Of a stretch of DNA of 34,395 nt, positions 1-9,082 are shown piece after piece. Made by a program: the position numbers and the translations under genes. The DNA lies in contig JACQAW010000170.1 of NCBI GenBank assembly GCA_016194725.1, positions 1 to 34,395 on the forward strand. The letters are read 5' to 3'. The stretch is from Deltaproteobacteria bacterium (GTDB taxonomy: Bacteria; Bdellovibrionota; UBA1018; UBA923). Each line of letters starts with the position of its first letter. Position 1 is the stretch's first letter. Under the pieces are notes generated by a model. The model saw nothing but the letters and a program-made list of their open reading frames with translations, was not told the origin of the DNA and searched no databases.

Positions 1-187
1 TAGTACCCCGCCCGCGTAAAGATCACGTTTTGAGCGGCGGCTTTTGCCGCAGAGCTTCGTCAGCGGACCACAAAAAAGCCTCACCAGCCCGCACCGGGGA
101 TGGTTCCGGTTTTTTGCGTTCCGCTTCCTCGCTCTGCGGAAAAATCCTTGCTCAAAAGCGCGATCTTTACGCGTGCGGGGTACTAGG
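1..187. repeat. Long imperfect inverted repeat (MITE-like / large hairpin element)
   Basis: tagtaccccgcccgcgtaaagatcacgttttgag at 1-34 is matched by the reverse complement of ctcaaaagcgcgatctttacgcgtgcggggtacta at ~152-187 with few mismatches. Inner arms (ccgcagagc..agcgga..caaaaaa) also pair. May extend left of the window. Confidence 0.8.
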
Positions 188-261
188 CCGTTGCAGTAGT
201 TTGATTTCCTGGTTGCCCCCGGCCCGGGGAGCCGATAAACTTCATGCTGGGGGTTTCACGA

Positions 262-720
262 ATGAAGAAATTGTTGTTTGCCGTGACGTTTTTGTTTCTC
301 ACGACCGGGTCACTCGCGCTGGCCGAGACTTGCCAGGAGTGCATGTCTCAGTGCCCTCATGAAACCAGGGACATCAAGCCCTGCGACCTGGGGTGCAAAG
401 AGGTTTGCCCCGCGACCGAAACCAAAGAGGAAATGAAATTCCGCCGCTGCTCCGAATGCATGGAGCCGTGCCCACACCTGACCCGCGACCTCAAGCCCTG
501 CGACAGGGGCTGTCCGAAATTCTGTGATACAGCCTCGCTCGTCAGGCTGCTGCACAAGGCAAAGTCCGAGCTGCGGGAATGCAGGAAAAATGCGGATGGA
601 GTTCCCAAACAGACGGTTGAAACCGAGGAAATCGACGGCAAGAATGTCGGGAACGTGCTGCCACCCTCCAAAGCCACTCCCGATGACGAGCAGACGACGC
701 CTACGAAAAGGCATCTGTAA
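262..720 (+). CDS. Secreted Cys-rich protein with two tandem C-x2-C-x3-C-x9-C-x3-C-x3-C motifs
   Basis: ORF with signal peptide MKKLLFAVTFLFLTTGSLALA; repeats CQECMSQCPHETRDIKPCDLGCKEVC and CSECMEPCPHLTRDLKPCDRGCPKFC. Confidence 0.8.
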   Translation: MKKLLFAVTFLFLTTGSLALAETCQECMSQCPHETRDIKPCDLGCKEVCPATETKEEMKFRRCSECMEPCPHLTRDLKPCDRGCPKFCDTASLVRLLHKAKSELRECRKNADGVPKQTVETEEIDGKNVGNVLPPSKATPDDEQTTPTKRHL

Positions 721-734
721 ACCAGCTCCCCTGC

Positions 735-1490
735 TCAGGTGTCGTCTTTGATGCAGTCCTTGAAAACGCGCGGGTCCCCCTGCGCCCATTGCGCGGCAGC
801 CTCGGGATGGGCCAAGGCGGCCAGGACGCTTGAGCAAAGCTCATACAGGTTTCCATCCAGCCTCTTCTTTGGAAGCCCTTCGAACGCGGCCTCGATGATT
901 CCGCTGATTCCTGTCAGAAGTTGCAGGGACATCGGAATTTGCACTTTAGCGCGGTCTTTTTCAAACGACTGGCGGCAGCGCTGGACTGAAAAGGAGTGGG
1001 CCATGCGGCAGGTCAGAGGCCTATTCTCGTAAACAGAGCATTGGTTTTCGTCAGAGAGCAGGGGACAGGCGGTTTTGTTGTTCATGTTTTTCCGGACGGA
1101 AGAATCTTTGAGATCACGCACGCGGGCCCGCATTTTGTCCTGGAGCGCTTCCACCTGCTCTTTCGTGCGGGTGGCCTTCAAGGCCCCTGCGATTCGCAGG
1201 GCTTCAAACGGAAAAGCAGTTGCGGGCTGATGGCAGCAGTAGGAACAACCTTTTTCGCAGGCGGTGCCCAGCTTCCTGCCCACCTGCTCAAGGAACCCGG
1301 AGGCATGGGCATGAGTGGCATCGGACAGCTTGATGGCAAGCTGCTCACCTGGTCCCTTGTCTTCGAGGATGTGTGATTGGATGGCTTTCTGGTTGGCTTG
1401 TGAAGCTTCAAAAAAAGAGAACTCCGAATCATTTTTATGCCTGCGAGCCAGAGCGGCATAATCCGGACGCGGGTGAGTCTTGATTCCCAT
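735..1490 (-). CDS. YkgJ-family cysteine cluster protein
   Basis: 251 aa ORF with CEKGCSYCCHQPA and later CPLL..CSVYENRPLTCR, typical of YkgJ (CxxxCxxCC) proteins. Confidence 0.75.
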   Translation of the reverse strand: MGIKTHPRPDYAALARRHKNDSEFSFFEASQANQKAIQSHILEDKGPGEQLAIKLSDATHAHASGFLEQVGRKLGTACEKGCSYCCHQPATAFPFEALRIAGALKATRTKEQVEALQDKMRARVRDLKDSSVRKNMNNKTACPLLSDENQCSVYENRPLTCRMAHSFSVQRCRQSFEKDRAKVQIPMSLQLLTGISGIIEAAFEGLPKKRLDGNLYELCSSVLAALAHPEAAAQWAQGDPRVFKDCIKDDT

Positions 1491-1761
1491 TGTTCTCTTT
1501 ATAATGCTCTTTTACGTTCACCGAGGAAAGAGGCAGTGCAGAATTTTAAGCAGCCTCGAAACCTTGTCGAACTTCTGGCCAAACGAAGGGTGATTCTGAT
1601 TAACTGGTCAGTTAACTTCAATTGAATCCGCGAAGGCTGCTCATCGCGATGCCTCGGTTTGCCCAATGACCGAGGCGAGTTGCAAGATCCCTGTTTCAAG
1701 TGATTTTTTTTGGCGCGCCGCTTGCTGATCTAGTCCCTAAGACAGAAAGAGGAACCAAAAA

Positions 1762-3379
1762 ATGTTTATATCCCGTTTTGCTTCGAAAGGCGTAATTGCC
1801 TTGATCGCCATGACTCTCAGTGCAGGCTCGCTCGCGAATGTCGCGCATGCCGACCCCGGCCATGAAAAGCCGCATCACGGTGAAAAAGATAAGTCCGATG
1901 ACACCGATAAGGGCCCCCAGACTCGCCGTAAAACAGCAAGCCGCCCGCGAACAGGCCATGAAAGACCAGGCTGCGGCTCATGAACAGGCTACTAAAGATC
2001 AGGCTGTTCGTGAACAAGCCGCTCGCGAACAAGCAGCCCACGATCGCCAGGTCCGCGAACAGGCCGAAAAAATTCAAGCCGCCAAAGATGACATCGCCAT
2101 CCGCGCTGCTCGTGAACAGGCTGAAAAAGATCACAAGCTCAAGGAGCAGAACGATCGCTTGGCTCAGATCATTCGCCAGCAGCAGGAGCAGCTGGATCGT
2201 CAGGCCAGGATCGAACATTGGAAAGAAGAAGACCTGAAGCGTCAGCGGCAGGCCTTGGCCGAACAGCAGGCCCGCCAGCGTGCCGAGATGGAACGTCTCG
2301 GCGAAGTCGAGCGTCAGGTGCGCCAGCAGGCTGAACTCGATCGTCTGGCAAGAGCCCAGCGTGAAGAGCAGGAAAAAATCGATCGCCTGGCTCGTATGAA
2401 CGCCGAACAACGAGAAGCAATGGCTCGCCAGGCGCGCATCGAACGCGAACAGCGCGAACAGATCGAACGCCAGGCGTTGGTCGAACACTGGGAACACGAG
2501 CAGCTCGAAAAGCACCGGGTTGAACTGGCCGAACGCCAGGAACGTGAACGGCTCGAACGTGAGCGCCTGGGCGAGATCGAACGCCGTCAGCGCGAACAGG
2601 CTGAAATCGCCCGTCTGGATCGCATTCAGCGTGAACAGCAGGAAGCTTTCGACCGTGCCGCGCGCGAACAGGCGGAACACGATCGCCTCGTCCGTGAACA
2701 GCTCGAACGCGATCGTCTCGTCCGTGAACATCTCGAACGCGATCGCCTTGTCCGCGAACAGCTCGAACACGATCGCCTTGTCCGCGAACAGCTCGAACAC
2801 GATCGCCTTGTCCGGGAACAGCTCGAACGCGATCGCCTTGTCCGGGAACAGCTCGAACACGATCGCCTTGTCCGGGAACAGCGCGAAATGGAGCGCCTCG
2901 CGCACCTGCACGACTTCAACCACTACCAGTGGATGCTGGGCGACGACGTGGCTCACAATGAAGACCACCTCACCTACTGTTACGCGGTTGCCAACGACGG
3001 TGGAATCATGAACGCGGGTAACCCCCAGGACGAAAGCCTGTGCGTGATGAACGTTGGCGCCAAGCCAACGTATAGCACGTACCTCTGGCTCCAGGACGGA
3101 CGCTGCTACGCGAAGCACTCGAGGAGCGGTGAGTTCCTCAACCGCCGCAGATGGGTTGAGCCTCGCTTCTGCCAGTACTCGCCAGTCTACCGTGTTCGCA
3201 CTCGCGGCACGGTGCTGAGCCAGAACGACGCGAATCCGTTCGGGCTCACCAAGAAGCCTTTCGACATGAAGAATGTCGATGAAGACTCGGTCGATTCGAA
3301 GATGATTGCTTTCGGCAACAGCGACGAGAATGGCCCTAAGTCGGCCAGCCCAGCGCCCGGCCGTTCAGTAGTCGACTGA
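1762..3379 (+). CDS. Secreted Glu/Gln/Arg-rich coiled-coil repeat protein; apparent frameshift at ~1905-1945
   Basis: Signal peptide ORF (MFISRFASKGVIALIAMTLSAGSLANVAHADPGHEK...) at 1762 is open in one frame; the long coiled-coil ORF (KQQAAREQAMKDQ...) continues in the +1 frame to 3379. Confidence 0.65.
2677..2890 (+). repeat. ~30-bp in-frame tandem repeat (about 7 copies) encoding [RH]DRLVREQLE
   Basis: gaacagctcgaacacgatcgccttgtccg repeated with small variations. Confidence 0.9.
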
Positions 3380-3405
3380 AAGACCTGATCTGATCAAGTG
3401 TGGCC

Positions 3406-3436
3406 GGCCCTGGGACTGATTTTCAGTCTCAGGGCC
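3406..3436 (+). terminator. Strong hairpin after the coiled-coil gene (no clear U-tract)
   Basis: ggccctgggactga ttt tcagtctcagggcc, 14-bp stem with one G-U. Confidence 0.5.
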
Positions 3437-3467
3437 GCAGCACATTAAAACCAGCCACGAGGGAAAG

Positions 3468-4562
3468 ATGAATCAGAGAGCTTCATCGCAACCGAAATCG
3501 CAGAAACCGAATGACCTGTCGGCAGTCCGCGCCTTGCTGACTGGGCTCGCGCTTGCGATATTCTGGCTGGTCCTCGGCACCGGCGAAGCGCGCGCCGGCA
3601 AATACGACAATTACTTTCTGGATGCCGACCAGACCCTGGACCAGGAGCTGCTCGAAGATGGCCGCCTCGACATCACCGTGGCCTTCGGCTTTCAGCAGGA
3701 GGAGCCGTCGGACAGTCTTATTCCGGGAGTGAAGCAGGTCGTGAAGGCGGTCGATTCTTTTTCGCTCGATCGTCCCGCAATCGCCAGGAACGTGGGCGAT
3801 CTTGATCGCGCACTGATGGCCAAAGACCCGAACTTCAGAAAGACCATCTCGCATGGCGAGACGGTTTATGAAACCACCGTTCTGCGCGGCGGGCGCGTGG
3901 TGCCCGTGCGGGTCAATGTGCTTTACCCTACCGACCGCAAGTCGGTGGATCTGCTCAAGAGCAAGTTTCTTGCGGCGCTCAAGACCAGCGATGTCATCAT
4001 TTACAACGGCCATTCGCGGGCCGGCGACGGGTTTCCCGACTTCGACCGCCCCGCCTTCGGCCATGGCAAGGTTTTTTCGGAAGACACGTTCGGCGGCCAC
4101 TGGAGCGGTACTGAAAAACACCCGTTCAACCGCTTCAAAAAGCAGGTCCTTGCCGTGGTGTCCTGCGAGTCCGACAAGTACTATCACACCATGCTGCGCA
4201 ACTCGTTCGACGAGAAAGACCCCGCGAACCTGGCGCTGATCCTGACCAAAGCCCCTGGCTACAACGAAGACCTGGCCCCCACCAGCGCAGCGCTCATCGG
4301 TGGTCTTATGGCGGGAAACCAGCCCGACGCCATTCTGGATTCGATGGAGCAGTCCGCGAAGAACTACTACGGCGGCGACTTCGACCCATCGATGCCCACG
4401 CTTTTTTCCGAGGACGGCTTCATTAAACGTTGGACTTCTGCTCCAGGTTGGCGCCTGCCGCCTGTTGCCGCCGACGTGCGTGACGTCAAGGTGGTACCAT
4501 CGGTGCCGACTGCAGCGTCGCGCAGCGTGGCCTCTGTTCCGGACGCGATTCCGGCGCGCTAG
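3468..4562 (+). CDS. Secreted protein with possible caspase/gingipain-like (clan CD) His/Cys motifs
   Basis: N-terminal signal/TM segment; DVIIYNGHSRAGDGFPDF ... VLAVVSCESDKYYHTML. Confidence 0.6.
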   Translation: MNQRASSQPKSQKPNDLSAVRALLTGLALAIFWLVLGTGEARAGKYDNYFLDADQTLDQELLEDGRLDITVAFGFQQEEPSDSLIPGVKQVVKAVDSFSLDRPAIARNVGDLDRALMAKDPNFRKTISHGETVYETTVLRGGRVVPVRVNVLYPTDRKSVDLLKSKFLAALKTSDVIIYNGHSRAGDGFPDFDRPAFGHGKVFSEDTFGGHWSGTEKHPFNRFKKQVLAVVSCESDKYYHTMLRNSFDEKDPANLALILTKAPGYNEDLAPTSAALIGGLMAGNQPDAILDSMEQSAKNYYGGDFDPSMPTLFSEDGFIKRWTSAPGWRLPPVAADVRDVKVVPSVPTAASRSVASVPDAIPAR

Positions 4563-4603
4563 TTTCTCCATCCTGCGAGCTACGGGCTGATTTGTCTCTC
4601 GGA

Positions 4604-4620
4604 TGAGCCGGAATGTCTCG
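4604..4620. promoter_or_regulatory. 17-bp palindrome, island motif
   Basis: TGAGCCGGAATGTCTCG; adjacent half-site tttgtctct at ~4591. Confidence 0.5.
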
Positions 4621-4662
4621 AGGCAAGGCCTTGGCTCCCTCGGAACAACCGAAAATGGCGAT

Positions 4663-4677
4663 TGGCACCGAATTTGA
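4663..4677 (+). promoter_or_regulatory. Probable sigma54 promoter (one -12 mismatch)
   Basis: TGGCACCGAATTTGA versus TGGCACGNNNNTTGC. Confidence 0.5.
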
Positions 4678-4748
4678 AAAGACAAGGAATAAGCACAAGA
4701 CGTCTTAGATTGCCCGATGTGCGCAACTAAATTTCAAGGAGAGAGAAG

Positions 4749-5135
4749 ATGAATCACCAATCCCAACTGCAAGCTGTAAATTCCGTGGTCTTGTTTCCAA
4801 CCCCTGAGTCACGGCTTGAAAAAAGGCCGTCGAAACTTTCCAGAATGCTTGACTTGAATCCCGCGCCACCGCACGCGTTGATGGAAAGCGAGTCTGCCTA
4901 TTCGATCGTGTTTAACATGCTCGGAATTGAGCAAAAGGGCATCGGAATCGACATCGATACCGGCAAGCGCGAGGTCACGGTGTTGGCACGGCGTGAGCGT
5001 GAGTTTTCTCGCAACGGGTTTTTTTGGACCTTTGGCGTTCCGGGTGACGCCCTGTTAGTGGAAATGACAGCCCGCTTCAAGGCCGGTGTTCTCGAAATTG
5101 TCATTCCGAGATCGCCGCAGTTCATTGTCGCGTGA
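4749..5135 (+). CDS. Divergent Hsp20/alpha-crystallin family protein
   Basis: YSIVFNMLGIEQKGIGIDIDTGKREVTVLARRE...FKAGVLEIVIPR resembles the alpha-crystallin domain; good SD (aaggagag). Confidence 0.7.
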   Translation: MNHQSQLQAVNSVVLFPTPESRLEKRPSKLSRMLDLNPAPPHALMESESAYSIVFNMLGIEQKGIGIDIDTGKREVTVLARREREFSRNGFFWTFGVPGDALLVEMTARFKAGVLEIVIPRSPQFIVA

Positions 5136-5157
5136 ATCCAAAATCCCAAACTCAGAA

Positions 5158-6306
5158 TTAAGCGGAGCTTCTGGTTTTACGTTGCTTCGGCAGCCGCACG
5201 ACAAAGCGTGTATTGGGCGCGCTGGAATCGATGACGAGGCTTCCACCATGATTCTCGATGATTGCCGTGGAAACGCTCAAGCCAAGCCCCGAGCCCTCTC
5301 CCATATCCTTGGTCGTGAAAAAGGGTTGCATGATTTTTTCGCGCAGTTCTTTGGGTATGCCGCGGCCGCTGTCGGAAACAGCGATTTCGACGTTTTCCGG
5401 GCCGTCGAGAACTTCAATTTTGATCCATCGCTCGTCCAGCTGAAGAATCGCGTCTTTGGCGTTGTTGATGAGATTCACGAACACCTGGCTGATCTGGGTT
5501 TCCTGGCACAAGATCTCGACACTGGCATCGATCCCCGTGGTGTGGGTGGTGATTCCGTGTTTTTTGAAGCTTTCCCAGGTAAAACCCAGCACGTCGTTGA
5601 TCATGCGTGCGACTGACGTATTATGGAACGGGTCGTTGGTCCCATCGCGGGAAAGCGCGCGCATGCCGCGAATAATCGCAGCCATGCGATCGCAAAGGCT
5701 TTTGACCGTATCAAAAGTTTTGAGAAGGTCCGTATCAGAACGCTTGCCTGCCTGTATCTGCATTTCCTGGAATTCCACGCGACCGCGAATGGTCGCAAGG
5801 GGGTTGCCAAGCTCGTGAGCAATGCCCGCGGCGAGCTCGCCCACGCTTGCCATTTTCTCGGAATGAATGAGAGTCGCGCGATGCCGTTCGGCCAGCTCCT
5901 GAACAAGCTTCTGCTCGGTGATGTCGGTGCGAATCGCGACGTATTTGAAGGGGCGGCCCTTGGCGGTCATAAAAGGGACGATCGTAGTGAAAACCCAGTA
6001 GAAGCTGCCGTCTTTTGTGCGGTTTTTGACTTCGCCTTTCCACGTCTTGCCCGAAGAGATGGTGGTCCAAAGATCGACGAAGAATTCCTTGGGATGGTGG
6101 CCTGAGTTGATGATTCGGTGGTTTTGGCCGATCAGCTCCTCGCGGGAAAACTTCGAGATCTCGCAGAACTTGTCGTTGAGGTAGGTAATGGTCCCTGTGG
6201 CGTCGGTGAACGCGACGATCGAAGAGTGGTCCAGCGCGTGGCGCAGATCATCGACCTCTTTTTCAGTGCGCTCCAACTGCTCTTCAACGCTCAACCGATC
6301 GCTCAT
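5158..6306 (-). CDS. PAS-domain sensor histidine kinase (NtrB/NifL-like)
   Basis: PAS (GQNHRIINSGHHPKEFFVDLW), HisKA (GELAAGIAHELGNPLATIRG), HATPase (NLINNAKDAI, DSGRGIP, GSGLGLS). Start set at MSDRLSVEEQ. Confidence 0.88.
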   Translation of the reverse strand: MSDRLSVEEQLERTEKEVDDLRHALDHSSIVAFTDATGTITYLNDKFCEISKFSREELIGQNHRIINSGHHPKEFFVDLWTTISSGKTWKGEVKNRTKDGSFYWVFTTIVPFMTAKGRPFKYVAIRTDITEQKLVQELAERHRATLIHSEKMASVGELAAGIAHELGNPLATIRGRVEFQEMQIQAGKRSDTDLLKTFDTVKSLCDRMAAIIRGMRALSRDGTNDPFHNTSVARMINDVLGFTWESFKKHGITTHTTGIDASVEILCQETQISQVFVNLINNAKDAILQLDERWIKIEVLDGPENVEIAVSDSGRGIPKELREKIMQPFFTTKDMGEGSGLGLSVSTAIIENHGGSLVIDSSAPNTRFVVRLPKQRKTRSSA

Positions 6307-6317
6307 GCCATCCTCGA

Positions 6318-6334
6318 AGTGACAACGTGTCTCA
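6318..6334. promoter_or_regulatory. 17-bp palindrome next to the histidine kinase start codon
   Basis: AGTGACAACGTGTCTCA (minus: TGAGACACGTTGTCACT), ~12 nt upstream of the ATG. Confidence 0.55.
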
Positions 6335-6397
6335 AAGAATGGCACTATCAGGCCAAATTGGCTCAATAGTCAAGTGAGTGCCAACAGCCAGTCGCCT

Positions 6398-7675
6398 TTA
6401 CGGTCCCTTGCAATAGAGATCGCGCCAGGAGCGCTGGAGCTGATCGCGATCGGCAGGATGTGCGATCGAAAGGAGCGCTTTGGCTCGCTGAGCCAGGTTC
6501 TTTCCATAGAGATCGGCGACTCCATATTCGGTAATCACGTAGTGAACGTGCGCTCGCGTCGTCACCACGCCCGCGCCGAGCCTCAAGGTTGGAACAATTC
6601 GTGAGCTGCCTGATTTTGTACGGCTGGGTAGGGCGATAATGGGTTTACCACCCGGCGAAAGCGAGGCACCCCGCATGAAATCCATTTGCCCGCCTGCGCC
6701 AGAGATAATTCTAGTTCCGATGGAATCCGCGCAAACCTGCCCGGTAAGGTCGATCTCGACGGCCGAGTTGATAGCGACCACCTTGGGGTTACGAGCGATA
6801 TTGGCCGCGTCGTTGACGTAACCAATGTCAAGTTGCACTACCGAGGGGTTGTCATGGATGAAGTCATAAAGTTTTTTGGAACCCATGACAAAACCCGAGA
6901 CGGTTTTGCCGGGATGTACCTTTTTCAAGGAGTTATCGACCGCGCCGGAGCGGAGCAGCTCCAGGGCTCCATCGGACCACATCTCGGAGTGGATTCCCAG
7001 ATGACGCCGGTCTTTGAGCACGCCGAGCACGGCGTCCGGAATATTTCCGATTCCCATTTGCAAAGTTGAGCCGTCGTCGATGAGGCTGGCAACATGATGT
7101 GCTATGGCCTTCTCGATATCACCGGGCAGGGTGGCGATTTCCTCGGGAAGTGGGTCGTCGACCTCAATGGCGTGGTCGATGCGACTGATATGGATGAAGC
7201 CATCGCCGTGAACGCGAGGCATTCGGGGATTGATCTGGGCAATGACGACCTTTGCGACGTCGATTGCGGCACGTGCGATGTCCACGCTCGTTCCCAGGGT
7301 GCAGTAGCCGTGTTGATCGGGGGGAGAAACGTGAATGAGGGCGACATCCAAGGGGAACCGGCCGGAGCGAAAGAGCTGCGGGATTTCTGATAAAAAGCAG
7401 GGAATATAATCGACCTGTCCCGGGTTCAATTTTTGGCGAAGGTTGGCGCCAATGAAAAAGGCTGAGACCTTGAAGCTGTCGGCCACGGCGGGATCGGCGT
7501 ATTTTGACGTTCCGATGGTATGCAGGTGAACCAGCTCCACGTTCTTCAGGCGACCGGCTTGGGCTGCCAGCCCGTCCAGGAGACGCGTGGGAGTCGCCGC
7601 CGCGCCTTGCGCGAACACGCGTTGGTTGGATTGAATCGCGGCGATGGCATCTTCGGCTCTTAAATGTGTTTTCAT
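6398..7675 (-). CDS. Acetyl-CoA hydrolase/transferase family protein
   Basis: 425 aa; LQMGIGNIPDAVLGVL, ITEYGVADLYGKNLAQRAKALLSIAHPADRD typical of the family. Confidence 0.9.
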   Translation of the reverse strand: MKTHLRAEDAIAAIQSNQRVFAQGAAATPTRLLDGLAAQAGRLKNVELVHLHTIGTSKYADPAVADSFKVSAFFIGANLRQKLNPGQVDYIPCFLSEIPQLFRSGRFPLDVALIHVSPPDQHGYCTLGTSVDIARAAIDVAKVVIAQINPRMPRVHGDGFIHISRIDHAIEVDDPLPEEIATLPGDIEKAIAHHVASLIDDGSTLQMGIGNIPDAVLGVLKDRRHLGIHSEMWSDGALELLRSGAVDNSLKKVHPGKTVSGFVMGSKKLYDFIHDNPSVVQLDIGYVNDAANIARNPKVVAINSAVEIDLTGQVCADSIGTRIISGAGGQMDFMRGASLSPGGKPIIALPSRTKSGSSRIVPTLRLGAGVVTTRAHVHYVITEYGVADLYGKNLAQRAKALLSIAHPADRDQLQRSWRDLYCKGP

Positions 7676-7690
7676 CGAAAGCTTAAGTTT

Positions 7691-7705
7691 GCAAGTTTGG
7701 TGCGC
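7691..7705 (-). promoter_or_regulatory. Probable sigma54 promoter
   Basis: Minus strand GCGCACCAAACTTGC: good -12, weaker -24. Confidence 0.45.
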
Positions 7706-7765
7706 ACGCCGCGGGGGCGGCAGAAACCGGGATAAGATTCAAAATGAGACAAAGCCTGCACCAGA

Positions 7766-7782
7766 CGTGACAAGTTGTCTCA
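7766..7782. promoter_or_regulatory. 17-bp palindrome between divergent genes
   Basis: CGTGACAAGTTGTCTCA; extra half-site TGAGACAA at 7745-7752. Confidence 0.65.
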
Positions 7783-7822
7783 CGGGCATTGGAAAAAAAT
7801 CCGTAACTTCCATGACTTCTGC

Positions 7823-7837
7823 TGGCATCAAGTTTGC
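7823..7837 (+). promoter_or_regulatory. Sigma54 -24/-12 promoter
   Basis: TGGCATCAAGTTTGC. Confidence 0.75.
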
Positions 7838-7850
7838 TCATTAGACCGGT

Positions 7851-8339
7851 ATGAACAAACAATCACCAGCACAGTATTTGAACTTGGGTAGCAAGGTCAC
7901 ATTTTACGTCGTCGCGAGTCGTACGGAAGCCGTGTTCTTTTCGGTGGGCGACGAACAGGCGTTTCGATTCGTTGAACGGCTCTCGGACGAAAAGGGTGCT
8001 CTTCACGAGAGCGAACTCGTTTCGGACAGACCGGGCAGAGGGCTGTCAAGCGCAGGTAATGGCGTCGTTCGTCATGCCGTTGGGCATGGGGAGACGCACC
8101 GCGAACAGCTTGCAAAGAAGTTTGCAGCTCGAATTGCGGCGGCGCTGGATACGGCGCGCGCGCAAAAGCGCTTTACTGAAGTCGTACTTGCAGCCGAGCC
8201 ACGCTTTCTCGGCCTATTGAGGGAGGCGCTTGGATTGGAAATTCGTGCTTTGGTGAAACATGAAATTCCCCGTGAGTACGTCAAGTGTTCAGATGGCGAG
8301 GTTCGCGCCCGTATTCTGAAGGCGATCGAGAAAGAGTGA
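7851..8339 (+). CDS. Host attachment family (Host_attach / baeRF-like) protein
   Basis: TFYVVASRTEAVFF...ESELVSDRPGRG...RFTEVVLAAEPRFLGLLREALG...IPREYV. Confidence 0.85.
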   Translation: MNKQSPAQYLNLGSKVTFYVVASRTEAVFFSVGDEQAFRFVERLSDEKGALHESELVSDRPGRGLSSAGNGVVRHAVGHGETHREQLAKKFAARIAAALDTARAQKRFTEVVLAAEPRFLGLLREALGLEIRALVKHEIPREYVKCSDGEVRARILKAIEKE

Positions 8340-8358
8340 TTTTTCCGGGTGCCTGAGA

Positions 8359-8955
8359 TCATTTACCCAGGTAAACCACGCAGCGAATCGCGATGCGGTC
8401 GTCGGATCTGAGTCCGCCCATCATGGCAGTGAGCGGTACCAGGCCAAATGTGGTCTGGGCGATCTGGATATTGGCCTCGTAGGTATTCGCCCCTGTCTTC
8501 TTGAAGCGAATGTACTGCTCCACTGCCCGGCCGTGTAACGTGAGCAAGCCCTTGGCAAGAATCGAACTGCCATCGCGCTGCACGGAAACATCATTGACCT
8601 GATATCGAATCCACGGAAAGTCATCGCCTTGAAGCAACTGAGAGCGAATCTTCTGTTTGATCCGGCTCTTGTCCGCCTCTGAAATGTCTGGAGAAACGAC
8701 CTCAAGCCCGTTCACGTCGATTTCAGCCTCGATGCGAGCGCCTGCCGGGCAGGATTCCTCGGGCGTGACAGTGACGACCAGCTGCTGCGCGAGAATAACT
8801 GGCGCTTTGGCCAGTTTCGCCAAGGGGCCGCTGTTGCTGGGATGAAGCTCAATATAGACCTGTCGCTCCGAGAAGCAGAGTTTCCGTCGCGGCAGATTAA
8901 GCGCGGTAAAGAAGTCACTTTCCATTGTGTTCTCTTCCAGTCGAATCGGCTTCAT
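8359..8955 (-). CDS. YceI-like protein
   Basis: C-terminus NTYEANIQIAQTTFGLVPLTAMMGGLRSDDRIAIRCVVYL resembles YceI; start set at MKPIRLEEN with SD aaaggag. Confidence 0.65.
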   Translation of the reverse strand: MKPIRLEENTMESDFFTALNLPRRKLCFSERQVYIELHPSNSGPLAKLAKAPVILAQQLVVTVTPEESCPAGARIEAEIDVNGLEVVSPDISEADKSRIKQKIRSQLLQGDDFPWIRYQVNDVSVQRDGSSILAKGLLTLHGRAVEQYIRFKKTGANTYEANIQIAQTTFGLVPLTAMMGGLRSDDRIAIRCVVYLGK

Positions 8956-9010
8956 GCTTACTCCTTTGAGTGTTGAATCCACACGGGACATTCCGCTTGT
9001 CTGACTATTA

Positions 9011-9025
9011 GCAGGCTCCGTGCCA
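9011..9025 (-). promoter_or_regulatory. Sigma54 promoter
   Basis: Minus strand TGGCACGGAGCCTGC. Confidence 0.75.
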
Positions 9026-9065
9026 TGCCGGCCAGTGGCTGGAAATCGGGCTACGAGGTCCAATG

Positions 9066-9082
9066 TGGGACAGATTGGCTCA
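9066..9082. promoter_or_regulatory. 17-bp palindrome
   Basis: TGGGACAGATTGGCTCA; half-site TTGTCTCG at 9097-9104. Confidence 0.6.

Noticed and set aside
1-187. Integron attC site
   Set aside because: No core RYYYAAC/GTTRRRY ends and no integrase nearby; generic long inverted repeat is the safer call.
30-362. 110-aa ORF at the left edge
   Set aside because: Runs through the palindromic element and overlaps the Cys-rich gene in another frame; no support.
2677-2890. CRISPR-like ~30-bp repeats
   Set aside because: Repeats are contiguous, without spacers, and preserve a protein frame.
1817-3118. 433-aa minus-strand ORF antisense to the coiled-coil gene
   Set aside because: Low-complexity FELF/DKAI repeats are the mirror of the in-frame tandem repeats on the plus strand; no start context.
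3483-4685. 400-aa minus-strand ORF
   Set aside because: Antisense to a secreted-protein ORF with a better signal peptide and RBS; composition-driven open frame.
6340-6385. Sigma54 promoter for the first histidine kinase (TGGCACTCACTTGAC / TGGCCTGATAGTGCC)
   Set aside because: GG-GC spacing or -12 bases do not fit; a sigma70-like arrangement fits at least as well.
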